The notes beneath the pieces are model-generated. The model was not told where the DNA came from. It ran no database searches and saw only the letters and a list, made by a program, of their open reading frames with translations. Positions 1 through 12,063 of a stretch of DNA of 64,000 bases are shown here, in pieces. The stretch's first letter is position 1, and each line of letters opens with the position of its first letter. The position numbers and the translations under genes are program-made. Source of the stretch: Aquila chrysaetos chrysaetos (taxonomy: Eukaryota; Chordata; Aves; Accipitriformes; Accipitridae); NCBI RefSeq assembly GCF_900496995.4, contig NC_044018.1, positions 21,544,001 through 21,608,000 on the forward strand, in the 5' to 3' direction.

Positions 1-225
1 CACCCCATCAACCACATGCAGATAAGCACTATGACTCCATCAATTACTTTTGTCCCCATTTGGAAAAAATAACAATAAAATACAGCAGTATTCTTCACAT
101 CTAGGCCATAAGAAAGCCTATAAACACTAACGTTTTTCAAACAGGCATGACCCAGCGTGTCATGACAGTATATATACCCTCTCTGTCTCCTACATTTATT
201 AAAGAAAGTGGCTAGAGATGTCATG
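1..225. other. Unique AT-rich flank, no gene seen
   Basis: Ordinary non-coding DNA to the left of the first LTR. I see no open frame of note, no repeat signature and no splice-like structure. Positions 226-230 (ATGCT) are the left target-site duplication of the neighbouring LTR. Confidence 0.5.
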
Positions 226-230
226 ATGCT
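226..230. repeat. Left target-site duplication ATGCT
   Basis: ATGCT directly precedes the LTR that starts at 231 and matches 1157-1161 exactly. Confidence 0.75.
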
Positions 231-539
231 TATGCTGGGTTTACGTGGCAAGATGTTGGACAGTGGGGGCTGCAAGGGGGGTCTCTGTGAGGAGAGGACA
301 GGGCTATCCTGTACTGGACACAGCTGGTTCCAGACAGCTCCAGCGGACCCACCATAGGGCACAGTTGAGCCCAGCAGCCATGATAGTGGTACCTCTGGGA
401 GAACATATTTAAGAAAGAGCAAAAACCACTGTGCAGCAGAGTGTAAGGAAAAAAGTGTGAGAAACAGAGCTGCAGACACCAAGGTGAGAGAAGAAGGGCG
501 GGGGGAGGAGGTGTTTCACACACTGGAGCAGAGATTCCC

Positions 540-764
540 CTGCAGCCCACAGGAAAGACTATGGGGAAGCAGGGTGTCACCCTGCAGCATATGGTGGACC
601 ACGTTGGAACAGATATCCACACTGCAGCCCCTGGCGGACACCATGCCAGAGCAGATGGATGTGCTCTGAATGAGCTGCAGACTGTGGAGAGGCCATGCAG
701 GAGTGGGTTTATCCTGAAGGACTGCAGCCCATGGAAAGACCCATGCAGGAGCAAGGGAGAAGTG
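540..764 (+). repeat. Imperfect tandem array inside the LTR, CTGCAG-led units
   Basis: Five diverged units begin with CTGCAG at 540, 582, 622, 675 and 722 (spacings 42, 40, 53 and 47 bases). Each unit follows the loose plan CTGCAG, then a purine-rich GGARRGAC-like stretch, then a CCATGC/GAGCAG-like stretch. The array belongs to the LTR and probably arose before insertion, because array units of this kind are typical of the LTR family. Confidence 0.65.
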
Positions 765-968
765 GAGGAAGGATTGGCAGAGATGAAATGTTATGAACTG
801 ACCACAACCCCTATTCCCCATCCATCTGTACCGCTCGGTGTGTGGGAGGGAGGAAGTAGAGGAGTCAGGAATGAACGAGTGAAGTTGAGCCTGGGAAGAA
901 GGGGGTCAGGGGGAGGTGTTTTCGTTTTTGTCTTTGTTTGTCACCATCCAACTCTATTTTTAATTGAC

Positions 969-974
969 AATAAA
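969..974 (+). terminator. LTR polyadenylation signal AATAAA
   Basis: AATAAA sits about 180 bases before the LTR 3' end, followed by a T-rich stretch. This is the expected place for the R-region poly(A) signal of this + oriented LTR. Confidence 0.6.
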
Positions 975-1156
975 TTAAATTAATTTTCCTGAAGTTTAGT
1001 ATGTTTTGCCCTTGATGGTGATTGGCAAGTGATCTTCCTGTCTGTATCTTGGCCCATGAGGTTTTCTATCTTATTTTCTCCACCTGTCCTGTTCAGGAGG
1101 GGGAATGAGAGTGTCTGGGTGGGCATCTGGCAGCCAGCCATAGTCAACCCACCACA

Positions 1157-1161
1157 ATGCT
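1157..1161. repeat. Right target-site duplication ATGCT
   Basis: ATGCT directly follows the LTR terminus ACCACA and matches 226-230 exactly. Confidence 0.75.
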
Positions 1162-2732
1162 TGATAATGGAAAAGTAGATGATGATGCAAAAGGAAAGTT
1201 TGCAAAAGTGCAGAGATTTTCACATTGACAAAGGAAAAATCTTGCAACACAACAGTATGTGGGTCATCCTGGTTGAGGCCATAGTCCTCACTACACAGCT
1301 TCTTTCTGCTTCTAGCCTTTCTTCTCTTTGGTAGTCAGCAGCTCTGGAGGACTGCACATATATGAAAAACACCTGTGGAATAGCTAGTTCTAATCCATTG
1401 ATGCTTCAGGCTTTTTTTGTTTCCAGGCCCTTTGCCCTTGTCCTTTATGAATGCTTTCTCTTTGCTTCCTTCTCTTCACCTGCTCCATGCCACACTGGCT
1501 TTTGCCACCGCCTCCTTCACCTTGCCACAAATGTGTTAGTGCCTCCTTTTTTTCTAAACTCCTTTAGTAATGGTACATTCCTGTCTAGTGCCAGAATGTG
1601 TAAAAACTTTCAATGGCTAACATTAATTCATGTCCCCTCTGCAAGACTGAACAGCTCACTACACTGCATTTCATTTGATAAGCTGTTAGTTTAAACTGCA
1701 ACAGCACCTCAGTACCCCAGTAAAATTATCATAGAAAAAAATCCAGTCACTTGCTAATGCTTTGTGACTTCATCTCACCCACAGTGATGCAACCACTGAA
1801 ACCAGACTGATAATGAATAAGAGAAACAATAAACAATTGGATAGCTGCTAGCTCTTTACATTGTGCTAATCTCTTCTTCTGTATTTTTTTTTTCATATCT
1901 TTCTGGTTTTAATTTTACAGCACTGAGCTTGCTTTACAGGCAAACTAGCAGAAATAGATAGCTTGGTGAATGCTTTCTCCCCACCAAGAAAATTCAGAAC
2001 TACCCTCTCATTTCAAGGAAAGAAGAGAATGTGTGGGTTTGTTCAGGTTGAAATATTAGTAATTACAATCTGTCATTGTCTCACTGCATGTTTGGATTGT
2101 ACTGTTAGCCTTTGTGTAACACTGGGTAACACTACAAAATACACAGTAATTTGTAACTTTTCCTGAACTGACAATGATATTTACTTCATCCCGATGGCAG
2201 AAGATTATCTGAACAACTTTTATAAGTTTACTTTCTGAGCTACTTCTTCTGCTTTAATATTGTGATTTTTTTTATATAAATGATTTTCAGTTCTCATAAT
2301 AGCCTTTAAAAATGTAATTCTTAAGTGTAATCTTAAACAGCTTTTTTTATTGGTTTTATGAGTGGCAACATTTGACTTAAGTAAAGGTGTTGCTTAAGCC
2401 TTGCCAGAGAGTCATTTCCCTGTTAATGTGTTCTCTATTACAACAGCCTGCTCCACTCTTCATTCATGTCATTAACAAGTTATGAATAAAAGTTTGCTCA
2501 AAAATTGTGAAACATTTAAGGGTTTGTAAAGGTTTCCATCACTGAAGAAATGTAAGTCAAAAGCGGCCAAAACACCTTGCCAAATTCTGTGGCAATTTTC
2601 TGACTATCAATATTTTCCTTAAATGTTTAAGGTGTCAAGACACTTGGAAAGGCTCAGCTGAGAGGTCTGGTAAGAAGGCTCAGGTATCAGAAATGCACCT
2701 CTCGGAGCTATTAGCAATACCGCATTCTTTGC
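1162..2732. other. Unique non-coding DNA, no gene seen
   Basis: AT-rich intergenic sequence. The open frames present are short (110 aa or less), lack domain-like composition, and have no paired splice sites that I can defend. No interspersed repeat was recognised. Confidence 0.5.
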
Positions 2733-3174
2733 TCATAGAATCATAGAAAGGTTTGGCTCAGAAGGGTTCTCTGAAGATCATCTAGTCCAACACTCCTGCC
2801 ATGGGCAGGAACATCTTTCACTAGACCAGGTTGCTCAAAGTCCCATCCAACCTGACTTTGAACACTTTCAATGATAGGGCATCCAGAACTTCTCTGGGCA
2901 ACCTGTTCCAGTGTCTCACCACCCTCATAGAAATTGTTTTCTTTGTATCCAATCTAAATCTGTCCTCTTTCAGTTTAAAACCATTACCACTTGTCTTGTC
3001 ACTACAGTACCTCATAAAAAGTCTCTCTCTGTTTTTCTTATAAGCCCCCTTTATATATTGAAAGACTGCAATAATGTCTGCCTGGAGCCTTCTCTTCTCC
3101 AGGCTGAACAACCCCAACTCTCTCAGCCTGTCCTCATAGGAGAGGTGTCCCAGCCCTCTGATCATTTTCATGCA
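2733..3174 (-). mobile_element. CR1 LINE, 5'-truncated 3' end, minus orientation
   Basis: The + strand begins CATAGAATCATAGAA, the complement of the CR1 ATTCTATG-type 3' terminal repeat. The minus strand from 3171 down to 2821 keeps an uninterrupted frame of about 116 codons. It reads like the C-terminal end of CR1 ORF2 (reverse transcriptase protein), with RLRELGLFSLEKRR, then NGFKLKEDRFRLD, then VVRHWNRLPREV in the usual order. The 5' part of the LINE is missing, as is normal for CR1 copies. The intact frame suggests a fairly young copy. It is not a functional gene. Confidence 0.92.
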
Positions 3175-5669
3175 GAAACTATCCTGTTATTTGAACAGTC
3201 CCAAATAAAAACATATCTACAATATTTTTCCTGTTTGAAATAACGTCTTCTATCAAAAAGAGGTGGTTTTGATCCTGAGAAGTTTTTTGTCTATCAACCA
3301 GATTGTCTTTGGATTTAAAAAAAAAAAAAAAAAAAAAGTAATTTATATTAGTTGTAGCATGCAATTAGAGACTCAAAAGACAAACCACAGTAACACATTC
3401 TCTCTTATATGCTCCAGTATTTCAGAAGCAAAAAAAGAAATTTATGAACCTTGAATTCCAGAATTTCTATACAAAATGTTAAAGTTTTCTATCTGAAGAT
3501 GTTACTGTATTTCTTCATATGTAAGACTTGTCCTTGGATAAGAAAATGCAGGAACATCCTAAACTACCTTAACTAGTCTGAAATTAACTAATCTTTCTTA
3601 ACTAGTTAAGTAATAAGATAAGCAACCCCAAATACAATTCTTTTCCTGTATTTTCCAGGCATCATGTATCTAAAAATAATTTCTCTCATTTTGAGTAGAG
3701 GTGTTTTAAGTTTGAAATGGCCTTGAAAGATTAAAATACTTTTACTGATTTCCATTTTGACATCTATATTTATCTGTCTCTTCTACAAAGGTAGGATGGG
3801 CAATTCCTGTGCACACAGTAGTTTGTGTCAGTTTACACATAGCACTACTCGTGCCTTCATTCATGCTGCTAAACCCATGAAACATGGTGCTTCAAACAAA
3901 CTGCCAAGTCCAAGACAATATCAAATGAGAAATCATGCTGGAGGAGCACCCAGAAGTATCCCAGAGTCAGCTACAACTCCTTGGTTCCCCGGGAACCCTC
4001 CAGATGTATCTCATATTGCAGCCTTCATATGACTACTGAATACAGTTCTGTATGTAGAAGACCACAAAAGTCTCAGATAGCGTTCATAATGGCTAAAATA
4101 TATTTGACATTGATAGTGTGCCACTGGCACATAACAGGAGCATTTTACCATGGCCAACTTACCTGTTTATAATATTTCAGTAAATTTAGTCAATGAAAAG
4201 CATCTAAGAGGTTGTGAATCTACTTCCTACATCTTCCACTGTTTAAGCACCACATTTCTCTGCAGAGCACTCTAAGGAATTCCAACCTTTGTCTTTCTAA
4301 ACTGTTAATCCCAATCACATATAATTTGTATCAATTCTTGGTCTTTTTATCCAAGTATGAGTCACTTTTGTCATGAATTCTATGTGCCGTGAACCATGAC
4401 TTCAAGCCATGCTGTCAATAACAAGCACAAATAATTCGAACTCTGGCATGGCTTCCACTCATGATAAACGCACAAAATAAATGGTTTTGTTCATGAATCA
4501 CAGAAACTTTAACCCAAAAATGCTCCTCCTTTGTCTATCACCGATCTGAGATGCAAGTGCTAATATAGGTTGCTTAGGTTGACCCTCAGGCTGAACCCGG
4601 ACATGTCAGCCCATGGAGGGATCTTGAACTAACAATCCACAATATGAAAAGACTCCAATATTTTTACATGCTAGTGACACAACTTTGTGTGCTGCAAACT
4701 ACTACCATGTTCACCTCATAGGCCAAGATGCCACCTTATGGTTTCTAAAATGATGCCAAGAATCCTCAGCAATCAGCCTAGACTTTGAAGGACTGAGTTT
4801 GTCTTCACCTGGGTCTATGGATCTAGATAACTGAAGTTGAGTTGGACACCAAACTCCAAGTCTGCCAGTGCTTTGATGAACTGATACACACTGGGCTGTC
4901 ACTCTGCTAACACATTCTCTGTCTGATCAACTGCTGAAATGAGTCTACAGGTATAACTAACATGACATATTTCAACAGGATTATCAAAACCTGCATTTTC
5001 TCAAAACTGAGCATAGACACCTGTTTAAAGGCTCTTTGGTGAGGCCAAAGGAGCTGGCTCATGGCTGTCACCATGCCAACTCCTCCTCCTCTGGTATTTG
5101 ACCCTGGAAGGGCCTCAAGCTGCATGGTCGCCCAGCGAATTTCTTTGTTCCCACCCCTTCTCAGACATTCTAGCCCCTAAATGGCTTCTTTGGGAACTGC
5201 CCCTTGGGATGAGATTTTTGTATCTCCAAATTTATCACAACAAAATAAAAAATCAAACTCTTTTCCTGCACAAGAAGAAATGTCCTCTAATATATATACT
5301 AAAAAAAAAAAAAACATATAGAGAAAGCAAATGGAATATTTTGTGACTAGCAAAGGCAGACTCATAGGGATTGATCTGACTGAAAAGCCTGTTTTCTTTA
5401 AAAGCATAAAAATCTTATTCATAAAAAATAACACTATTCATCATCAATTCAAATGAAAAGATATAAGTATGCAGAAAGGAACCTCCTCATTCAAAAAAAC
5501 CATTATTTTAAAGAGAAAAATTCTTACAAAATTTGTTTATGAAGAGAAAAAATTGTTATATATGCCTTATACTGAAAGGTTTGTGTCAGAATAGAACTGA
5601 CTCACCTTGTCCTTTATAAAAGGGGTATTTTAATAGTTGAAGCTGAGTCTTCACAACCATACAAAAATT
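3175..5669. other. Unique non-coding DNA with homopolymer runs
   Basis: No gene recognised. An uninterrupted run of 21 A occupies 3317-3337, and a shorter A run lies near 5301-5313. Short open frames here are compatible with chance. Confidence 0.5.
3317..3337 (+). repeat. Poly(A) run, 21 bases
   Basis: Uninterrupted A homopolymer in unique DNA. No retrotransposed sequence is recognisable upstream, so it is treated as simple sequence. Confidence 0.8.
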
Positions 5670-5830
5670 TACAGTAGAAGGGACCCATGGAGGCCATCCA
5701 ATCAAACCTCCTGCTCCCAGCAGGGCTAACTTCAAGGTTAGGCCAGGTTGCTCAGAGCCTTGCCCACTCAAAGTTTGAAAATACCCAAATAGATAGAGAT
5801 CCCACAATCCTTCATTGATAGCATTCACCT
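5670..5830 (-). mobile_element. CR1 LINE fragment, minus orientation
   Basis: The + strand shows the complement of a CR1 3' region, with GGAGGCCATCCA, then AGCAGGGCTAAC, CCAGGTTGCTCAGAGCCTTG and a decayed ATCCCACAATC block. The terminal octamer repeats are missing or worn. The same CR1 subtype as the fragment at 14540 is suggested by the shared GGAGGCCATCCA and GCAGGGCTAAC blocks. A run of 24 A (5831-5854) abuts its truncated 5' side. Confidence 0.8.
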
Positions 5831-5854
5831 AAAAAAAAAAAAAAAAAAAAAAAA
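5831..5854 (+). repeat. Poly(A) run, 24 bases
   Basis: Homopolymer directly adjacent to the truncated end of the CR1 fragment. CR1 elements do not normally end in poly(A), so this is probably pre-existing or slippage-expanded simple sequence. Confidence 0.8.
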
Positions 5855-6317
5855 GTCATCTTTACTGTGAGGAAACAGTGACATTTTTTAAATTCTTAAT
5901 TATGCTTATCATTGCTCTAGACCAGTAATTCTCCAGTACTTACAAATACATGTCTGAAGATGGGTGACTAAACAAGCTACCAACAATTTTTTACTTTCAA
6001 ATACATTGAAAACTGGAAAACAGAATATCCCCAGCAGCCTGACTGGCTAGGAACGATGGTTGGATAGGCTACTTACTGATCTGCCTGGAAAAGGTGGATT
6101 AAGCATTTACTTAGAGAATGCCCTATACAGGACTCTTCCTCCTTATGTTTTGCACCAAACTTTGTCTTCTTAAAGAGTGCAGTGAGGGAGAAAAGGTAAA
6201 ATCAGAGAGCTGACTAGCTCTTGCACACAATTCCCATAAAACTGAATTGTCTTCAAGGCTTTCAGTACTCCTGCCCCCTTCAGCAGCTATAGTCAATCCT
6301 CTTATTAGTATAGCCTA

Positions 6318-6355
6318 AATAATTTTTATTTATTTTTATTTTATTTATTTACATT
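6318..6355. repeat. AT-rich (TTTA/TTTTA) low-complexity patch
   Basis: Degenerate ATTTATTT-type simple sequence in otherwise unique DNA. Confidence 0.7.
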
Positions 6356-9300
6356 TGCAAGAAAACAGTGTTTTCTGTAATTAACACTTTTCTCTCGAAC
6401 TTTTTTGTTAGCAGAGAACAAACACGAAGTGCACAGACTTTCATGCACATACACATTTTAAAAAGAATCAATATAGTAAGTCAATAGTTCTTATTTTCTG
6501 ACATTGCAATTCAAGTTCCCATTTCTAACATTTTCCTTTGATATCGAGTTTTCCTTTAATATTAGCTACCAAATATTATTTCATTTTCATGTGTCATACA
6601 TGCAGCAAATTTCTTAACTCCATCTGTTTTTAAACTTTTTAATTACTACAATTTCAGACAGAGCATGATATATTTCAAAAATAAAATGGTTTCAGCTTTG
6701 CATCTCCCACTAATCATTACACTGTGAATCTACTAATTACAAAATAGAAGTTACCACTAAGATTGCTTACGGCTGATGTCAATGTAATGGAACTGCAGTC
6801 TATCTTACTGTTTTTCTCAATTTACTATGGGGTTTTTTGCATACACATCACTGCCACATTCTTTATAGTTTCCCAAGAAAATGTGAACAGCTGAAAACCC
6901 CATTGTCCTTTCGTTACCTCCTTATTCAATTAATAACATTCAGATATGTTCCATCAAATTTTTTCTATTTATCTGATTTTTTTCCACAGAAGTGTTAATT
7001 AGAACTCCTAAAGATGTCCATTTTTTAATATGTATAACCAGGCACTTTCTTCATGTCTTTTGTACTTGCAGCTAACACAGATCTTCACTATTCATGACAG
7101 AGGACTCTTCAAACAGGGAGTCATTAACAGTAGTGTTTTCTGGGAGACTGATACTGGGAAATCAAACACTCTGTTCTGAAGTTTACAAAACAAATATTTA
7201 GTTATCACAGAAAAAAAAAAAGGTTTATATTATACAAGTTTCAGTTGCTTTTTTCTTTCCCCTATTTTTTTCCTCCATCTCTCACATGGGTACTCATTGG
7301 AATCCATCCATCATATAATGACTTTGCACTCAAGATTTAGGATTTTTCTCTTTCCCTGAATGCATATTGCCTACATTTGGGTACATACTCAGACTGAACT
7401 TTGCTGCATACCAATACTTTTCCTAAAGAGGGAAACAGGCATACAGAAAGATCAGGTTGCACTTCAGTGCTAAACCTACTGACAATATAAACATGAATTC
7501 AACAAGACTGGTTTCGTACTGGGTTTTCCATAATCTTCAGAGCCATCTCAGTAAGCCAGAGAGGCACATGTCCCTCTTCACACTAAACCCTAATTCCTAT
7601 TCCACTGTGCACAGCATGCTAACCCATTCTCTACAAAAACCTTCATTCTCCAAAAGGTGGAAATTACTCCTTTCATTTTTAGGGCAGCTTCTTCCTACAC
7701 CGTCACCATGAGCGTCTAGAGACTACAAGGAACTTGAATTCTTGTGAATGCAGGCCCAAAAGCATCTGCCCATAAAAATCTGCTTTCACCTAAGAGATGG
7801 CCAAAACTTGCTTTAGCCAAACACTTGAGCGCTATATATTCAAAGTTAAGAAACTAAGGGAGGATGAACTACTTACCTAGTAATGCAACCAATCTTCTTG
7901 GAAAGAAAGTCAGATCTTCCCTTCTTTGAGAAACTAAATTTTATGCTGGGATTCTACTGTCCATCACATCATCACATGGAGCTTCTCTTCTCTGCAGCTA
8001 GCTGAGGCTCCAGAGACAGCCTCAATGAAGACACCAAGAACAGCCACTGGGGTCCACATTTTAAGTTGCAGCAGGGAGCATGGTAGAATCTCCCAGCAAT
8101 CAGAACCCTGAGATAATTCCTTTGTCACCATAAATCTCAAATTAGCCTTAGATAAGAGTAATAAATGTGCTTACAAGGCAGCAGTGACCAAGTATACCAG
8201 AAACAAATTCTGCTTAGTAAAAACAAGTCACGGGGCACTACTAGCTAAACACAAGTGCTCAGGCTTTGTGTGTATGGCATGCCTGGGAAGCTCAGAATCG
8301 CTTTAGCTGCTGCCCTCTTGTTCACCAGCTCTCTCATGGTCCAAACGCAGACTTCCCTTTCTTACTGTTAGCAGCAACAAGAAGTAGGGTCCTACAGAAG
8401 TCTGCATGGTCTTTGTACCCACAGAATATATTTAGCAGTAGGGACTAAATGGGCAATTATTAACACCTGGGAGAAACATAGGTACTGTCCCATAAACTTA
8501 AAAGGCATGCTGAGCTTTTTATTAGGATGAGGGTCTATAGCACAAAACTTCCTTCCTCTGAGTGTATCTCAAAACCTGTTTTGTGAATGCTACTTCAAAT
8601 GATACAATGCTCCTGAAAAAGGTAATGTTCTGAGGAAAAACAAAGTAAGAGTGCCGCCTACTGTTCTCATTTAACAGAAGACTCTGGAATGCCAGTTTCT
8701 TTTCCTCACCTTCCACAATGCACTGAAGTATGCTTAGCCTCACAACTAGCTGAATGATACCGGTTTTATTGCATATGTATTTTGATGATAACACTCTTTA
8801 AACATGTTTCTGGCGTTCACCAGGAATTGGTTTATGTTTTGCACTGAGCCTTTAGCAACTTCAGTTCAAAGCTCAGTCACAGAAAATTTCTTCCAGCTCT
8901 CAACATGCAAAAGCAAGGAGCTCCAGGATACAGAGAGAATTTACTGGGCAAATATCACTATCTGATTGTCCTGTTCTTATATTCTTCCCTATGAATCCAT
9001 TACTGGACACTGACAAGCACATCCTAATGTTGTACCAGTTCAGTAATAGTTGATAAAAGGAATGCTTTCCTGTAACAACCTTAGCCTGATAACAGCACTA
9101 AAACAATAAATAGAGGTAAGCCCTCAAAAATACCCCTGATATCTGCAAGAAAATAGCAATAATTAGTAGTTAACAGATACTAAATCCAGTGTTTTCATTT
9201 TTTTCCTTTAGATGTTAAACAGATCAAATAAAATAAACTATCAAAAACACAGACAAGTGTTTAATTCCCTCAATTTAAACAGAAACAAACTAAAATAATT

Positions 9301-11674
9301 ATCACTCTGAATGTTTCAAGGGAAGAAAACTCTCACAGATTTCTTCAACTATCAAATATTCTGCATTAGGCCTTCTTCCTCAGACTGCCTTTAGGAGTCT
9401 TATTTTATAGCTTATGGTCTCCAGTAAGGATGAACTTCGGAGTCCTTACATAATTTTAATTAACTGAGGATAACATACTTAACTTGAATGGTTAAGGTGT
9501 ATCTACATTAGTGGTTTAGTGAGCAGCATAATTTCTCTTAGGTATGAATGTGCTGAGTATCCATGGTCAGAGTTACAAGGAACATACTTTGTGCACACAG
9601 CCTGTGCACGCACTATGGTTTCTCTCCTGAACTAAGCAAAAAGCTTCACAACTGAATGCAATCCAGAGTGCCCACTGTTAGTGGGGACCCAAAGGACAGC
9701 CTTTAAAGCAAGAATTCAGCAACTCTGAAGTTCTCCTGTTATATACAAGCAACAGTTCTGGAAATAATTACATGTCATCCTACCTCTGCAGTTGAAGTAA
9801 ATCCAAAATGGTCAGGAAGGTAACTGGAGATCAGTCACGAGCTTCTGGGCCTTCCAAAAAAAAAAAAAAAAGCCAGAGCAGCATCTTGGTGGGATCATCA
9901 CTGCAAACTGCTAGCTGACAGACACAAACTTATACCTGGTCTTTCCACTTTCAAAGAGGACAAATTTAACACAGTGTTTAGCTCATCAGTGTAAGTGATC
10001 TTATACCACCATTACATCTTCCGTTCAGGAGAACCAAACCAAGGGCAGCTACCAAGCATCACCACCTTGATTCTTTCAAGAGGTTATTACCAGTGAACCC
10101 AGTCAGAGAACAAACAAAAAATTTCATTGGGAGGTTGAACAACCTGATGGCAGTCTGCCAAGGTCACAAGGAAGCTGGTCTCTGCAGAGTCCCATCCTAC
10201 AGAACTGATGTTGAATCAATTTAAAAGAAAAAATTAAGGCAACATTTGAAAAATAGGGACAGAAACTAAGTCTCTGCTAAACCCAGGCAAATCCATCCCT
10301 GTTACAGGGAGCTGAAGAATTTTGTCTGGGAGAAGGAAAACGAGGCTACTGCACTACTCAACCTGCAGTCTCTGGGGAATGGAAGAGACCAGAGGACCCT
10401 GGAGAGATATTCAAACGCTTTGGAAAAAAGAGATTAACCACCCTCCCCAGTGAGAACTTCCTAATACCCTGAAGTCTCAGCAGAGGAATTTCTGAAACAG
10501 AAGAGATTTGGTAATGTTAGAGCTCTGACTTTGACTCAATATAGTACTGGTGGGAGACGGTTAATTCCTGTGGTTCATGACTTCTGGAAGATTGCCTATC
10601 TATTGCTAGTGGTGAAAGCCTAGACCTAATCTTTAAGGAAAAGGTCTCTGCCCGCATCTTTCCCCTAGCAACAGCTAATGACACAATGAAGCCATGTTTC
10701 CACATAGCTGCAGTAGTTTGACTTAAGGGAGAGGTGGAAAGGAGGGCAGAGCAGCTATTTTCGTATGATCATACATTTAATTTGTTTTCATTAGGACAAC
10801 AGTGAAACAGTTTCTCTTCCTGGCCTTATGTGACTGTGTGTTACCCATACTCATGTAAATGCAGCATCTGGCAATGCATTAGGAGAGTCTGTTCTGAAAC
10901 CATAGACAGACAGTGCTGTTAAGCAGGGTAAAATTTAATTCCACTCCAGAGAAAACAGCAGTAACAAGGAAAGGATGCTACAAGGAAGACTGCAAAAGAG
11001 TGAACGTTGAAGGTGCTGTTCTACATACTGCTGTGTGGGGGGTCAAACACGCAGAGAAGCATTATCCTTTAATTGATAATGCAGGCTCTGGAATAGATTT
11101 GTGGTGCCCCAGGTGTTAACATATTTTGTCATTTTCCTTCCTCTGCTGTGTTTCTTTCTTATTTTGTATTTTCCAGTATGCCATCAAAAGGCACTGCAGG
11201 GGATAATTTTTTTTTTTTAAAACAAATGGCTACTACCTTACTTTCTGGCAGTACTGGTTATGGTACAAGCAGGGCATAAAAGGACTGGACACAGAAAGTA
11301 AAAATGGGAGGAGGGAGGTGGAGGAGAGGATCTCCGGTTGCAAAATACTTTCCCAGGAAGGAAGGGTAGGATGTAGTGACAGGGCAGACACATATTTCTT
11401 GCTGAATTCCTCTATTTCAACAGAACATGAGCTTTTCCATCTAAACCCTGCAGCTCTCAATTTGAAATTGGCTACCTTTTGCAACCTACAGCACTTCAAC
11501 GTGCCCTATGTACAACCACTCCTGTGATAATGTTTCTTTGCCAATGGCAATTTTAAAAACAGATTCATTTTTGTGTGTTTCATTGTCCAAATATCACACA
11601 ATCCTGCAACTGCAAACATTAGGTCTGCAACTAAGAATTCTACAATTAGGTCTACAACTCTTTGGTCTGCAGCT

Positions 11675-12063
11675 CTAAAAATTAGTCTTTGCCCCAAATG
11701 CTCTATGCAGTCTGCTTCTTGCATTCATCATTGACTTGAATTGTCTGTGCAACTTGACCTTTCCCACAGGTTTTCTAGGCATCCTGTGTGTTAGATTCCT
11801 AAACATTTTGCTGATTTGACTTTCATACAATTCCCTTTCCAGTGCCTCAAAGTTTCCATCCACAGATTTATTCCTTGTACTAGGAGGACGGTTCAAGTTT
11901 GAGAGGAACTTCAAATCTCTGTTCCTACCACAGGCACCTACAAAGTTTAATGTGCAAGTTTCCTTTTCTTTGCAGTAGGATCTCTTGTGCAGGACATCTG
12001 ATAAGGATGTGTATCTCAGCACAGTTGGGAAATCCTCAAAACTCAAACTCTCTGATGATTTCA
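11675..12063 (-). other. Unrecognised protein-like open frame, possible 3'-terminal exon
   Basis: On the minus strand a frame of about 129 codons runs from a possible splice acceptor (TTTCAG just above 12063) to a TAG at its left end. The product is not a low-complexity or GC-driven artefact. It starts acidic and serine-rich (SSESLSFEDF), has a cysteine-bearing middle (SYCKEKETCTLNFVGACG) and ends strongly basic (RMPRKPVGKVKLHRQFKSMM). No upstream in-frame ATG exists before a stop near 12116, so it would need a spliced 5' exon, which I could not locate. No domain or family is recognised. It could be a terminal exon of an unannotated gene, a decayed retrocopy, or a chance frame. The nearest minus-strand poly(A)-like signal I see is ATTAAA around 11069. 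I lean slightly to chance or pseudogene. Confidence 0.2.

Larger units (their letters stand above)
231..1156 (+). mobile_element. ERVL-type solo LTR, 926 bp, + orientation
   Basis: A complete endogenous-retrovirus long terminal repeat with no internal gag, pol or env sequence on either side, so a solo LTR left by recombination between two LTRs. The right end reads AACCCACCACA. The left end is a decayed version of the matching inverted terminus (TATGCTGGGTT for expected TGTGGTGGGTT). The element is bracketed by the same five bases, ATGCT, at 226-230 and 1157-1161, and 5-bp duplications fit ERVL/ERVK-type integration. A TATA-like ATATTTAAG lies near 408 and AATAAA lies at 969-974, both in + orientation, which sets the U3-R-U5 direction. 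The U3/R part contains a phased array of CTGCAG-led units. Family assignment comes from general resemblance to LTRs common in bird genomes. Open frames inside it (for example 230-754 on the minus strand) are incidental. Confidence 0.85.

Noticed and set aside
230..754. 174-codon minus-strand frame
   Set aside because: It lies inside the + oriented solo LTR 231-1156 and is an incidental frame of the GC-richer array region.
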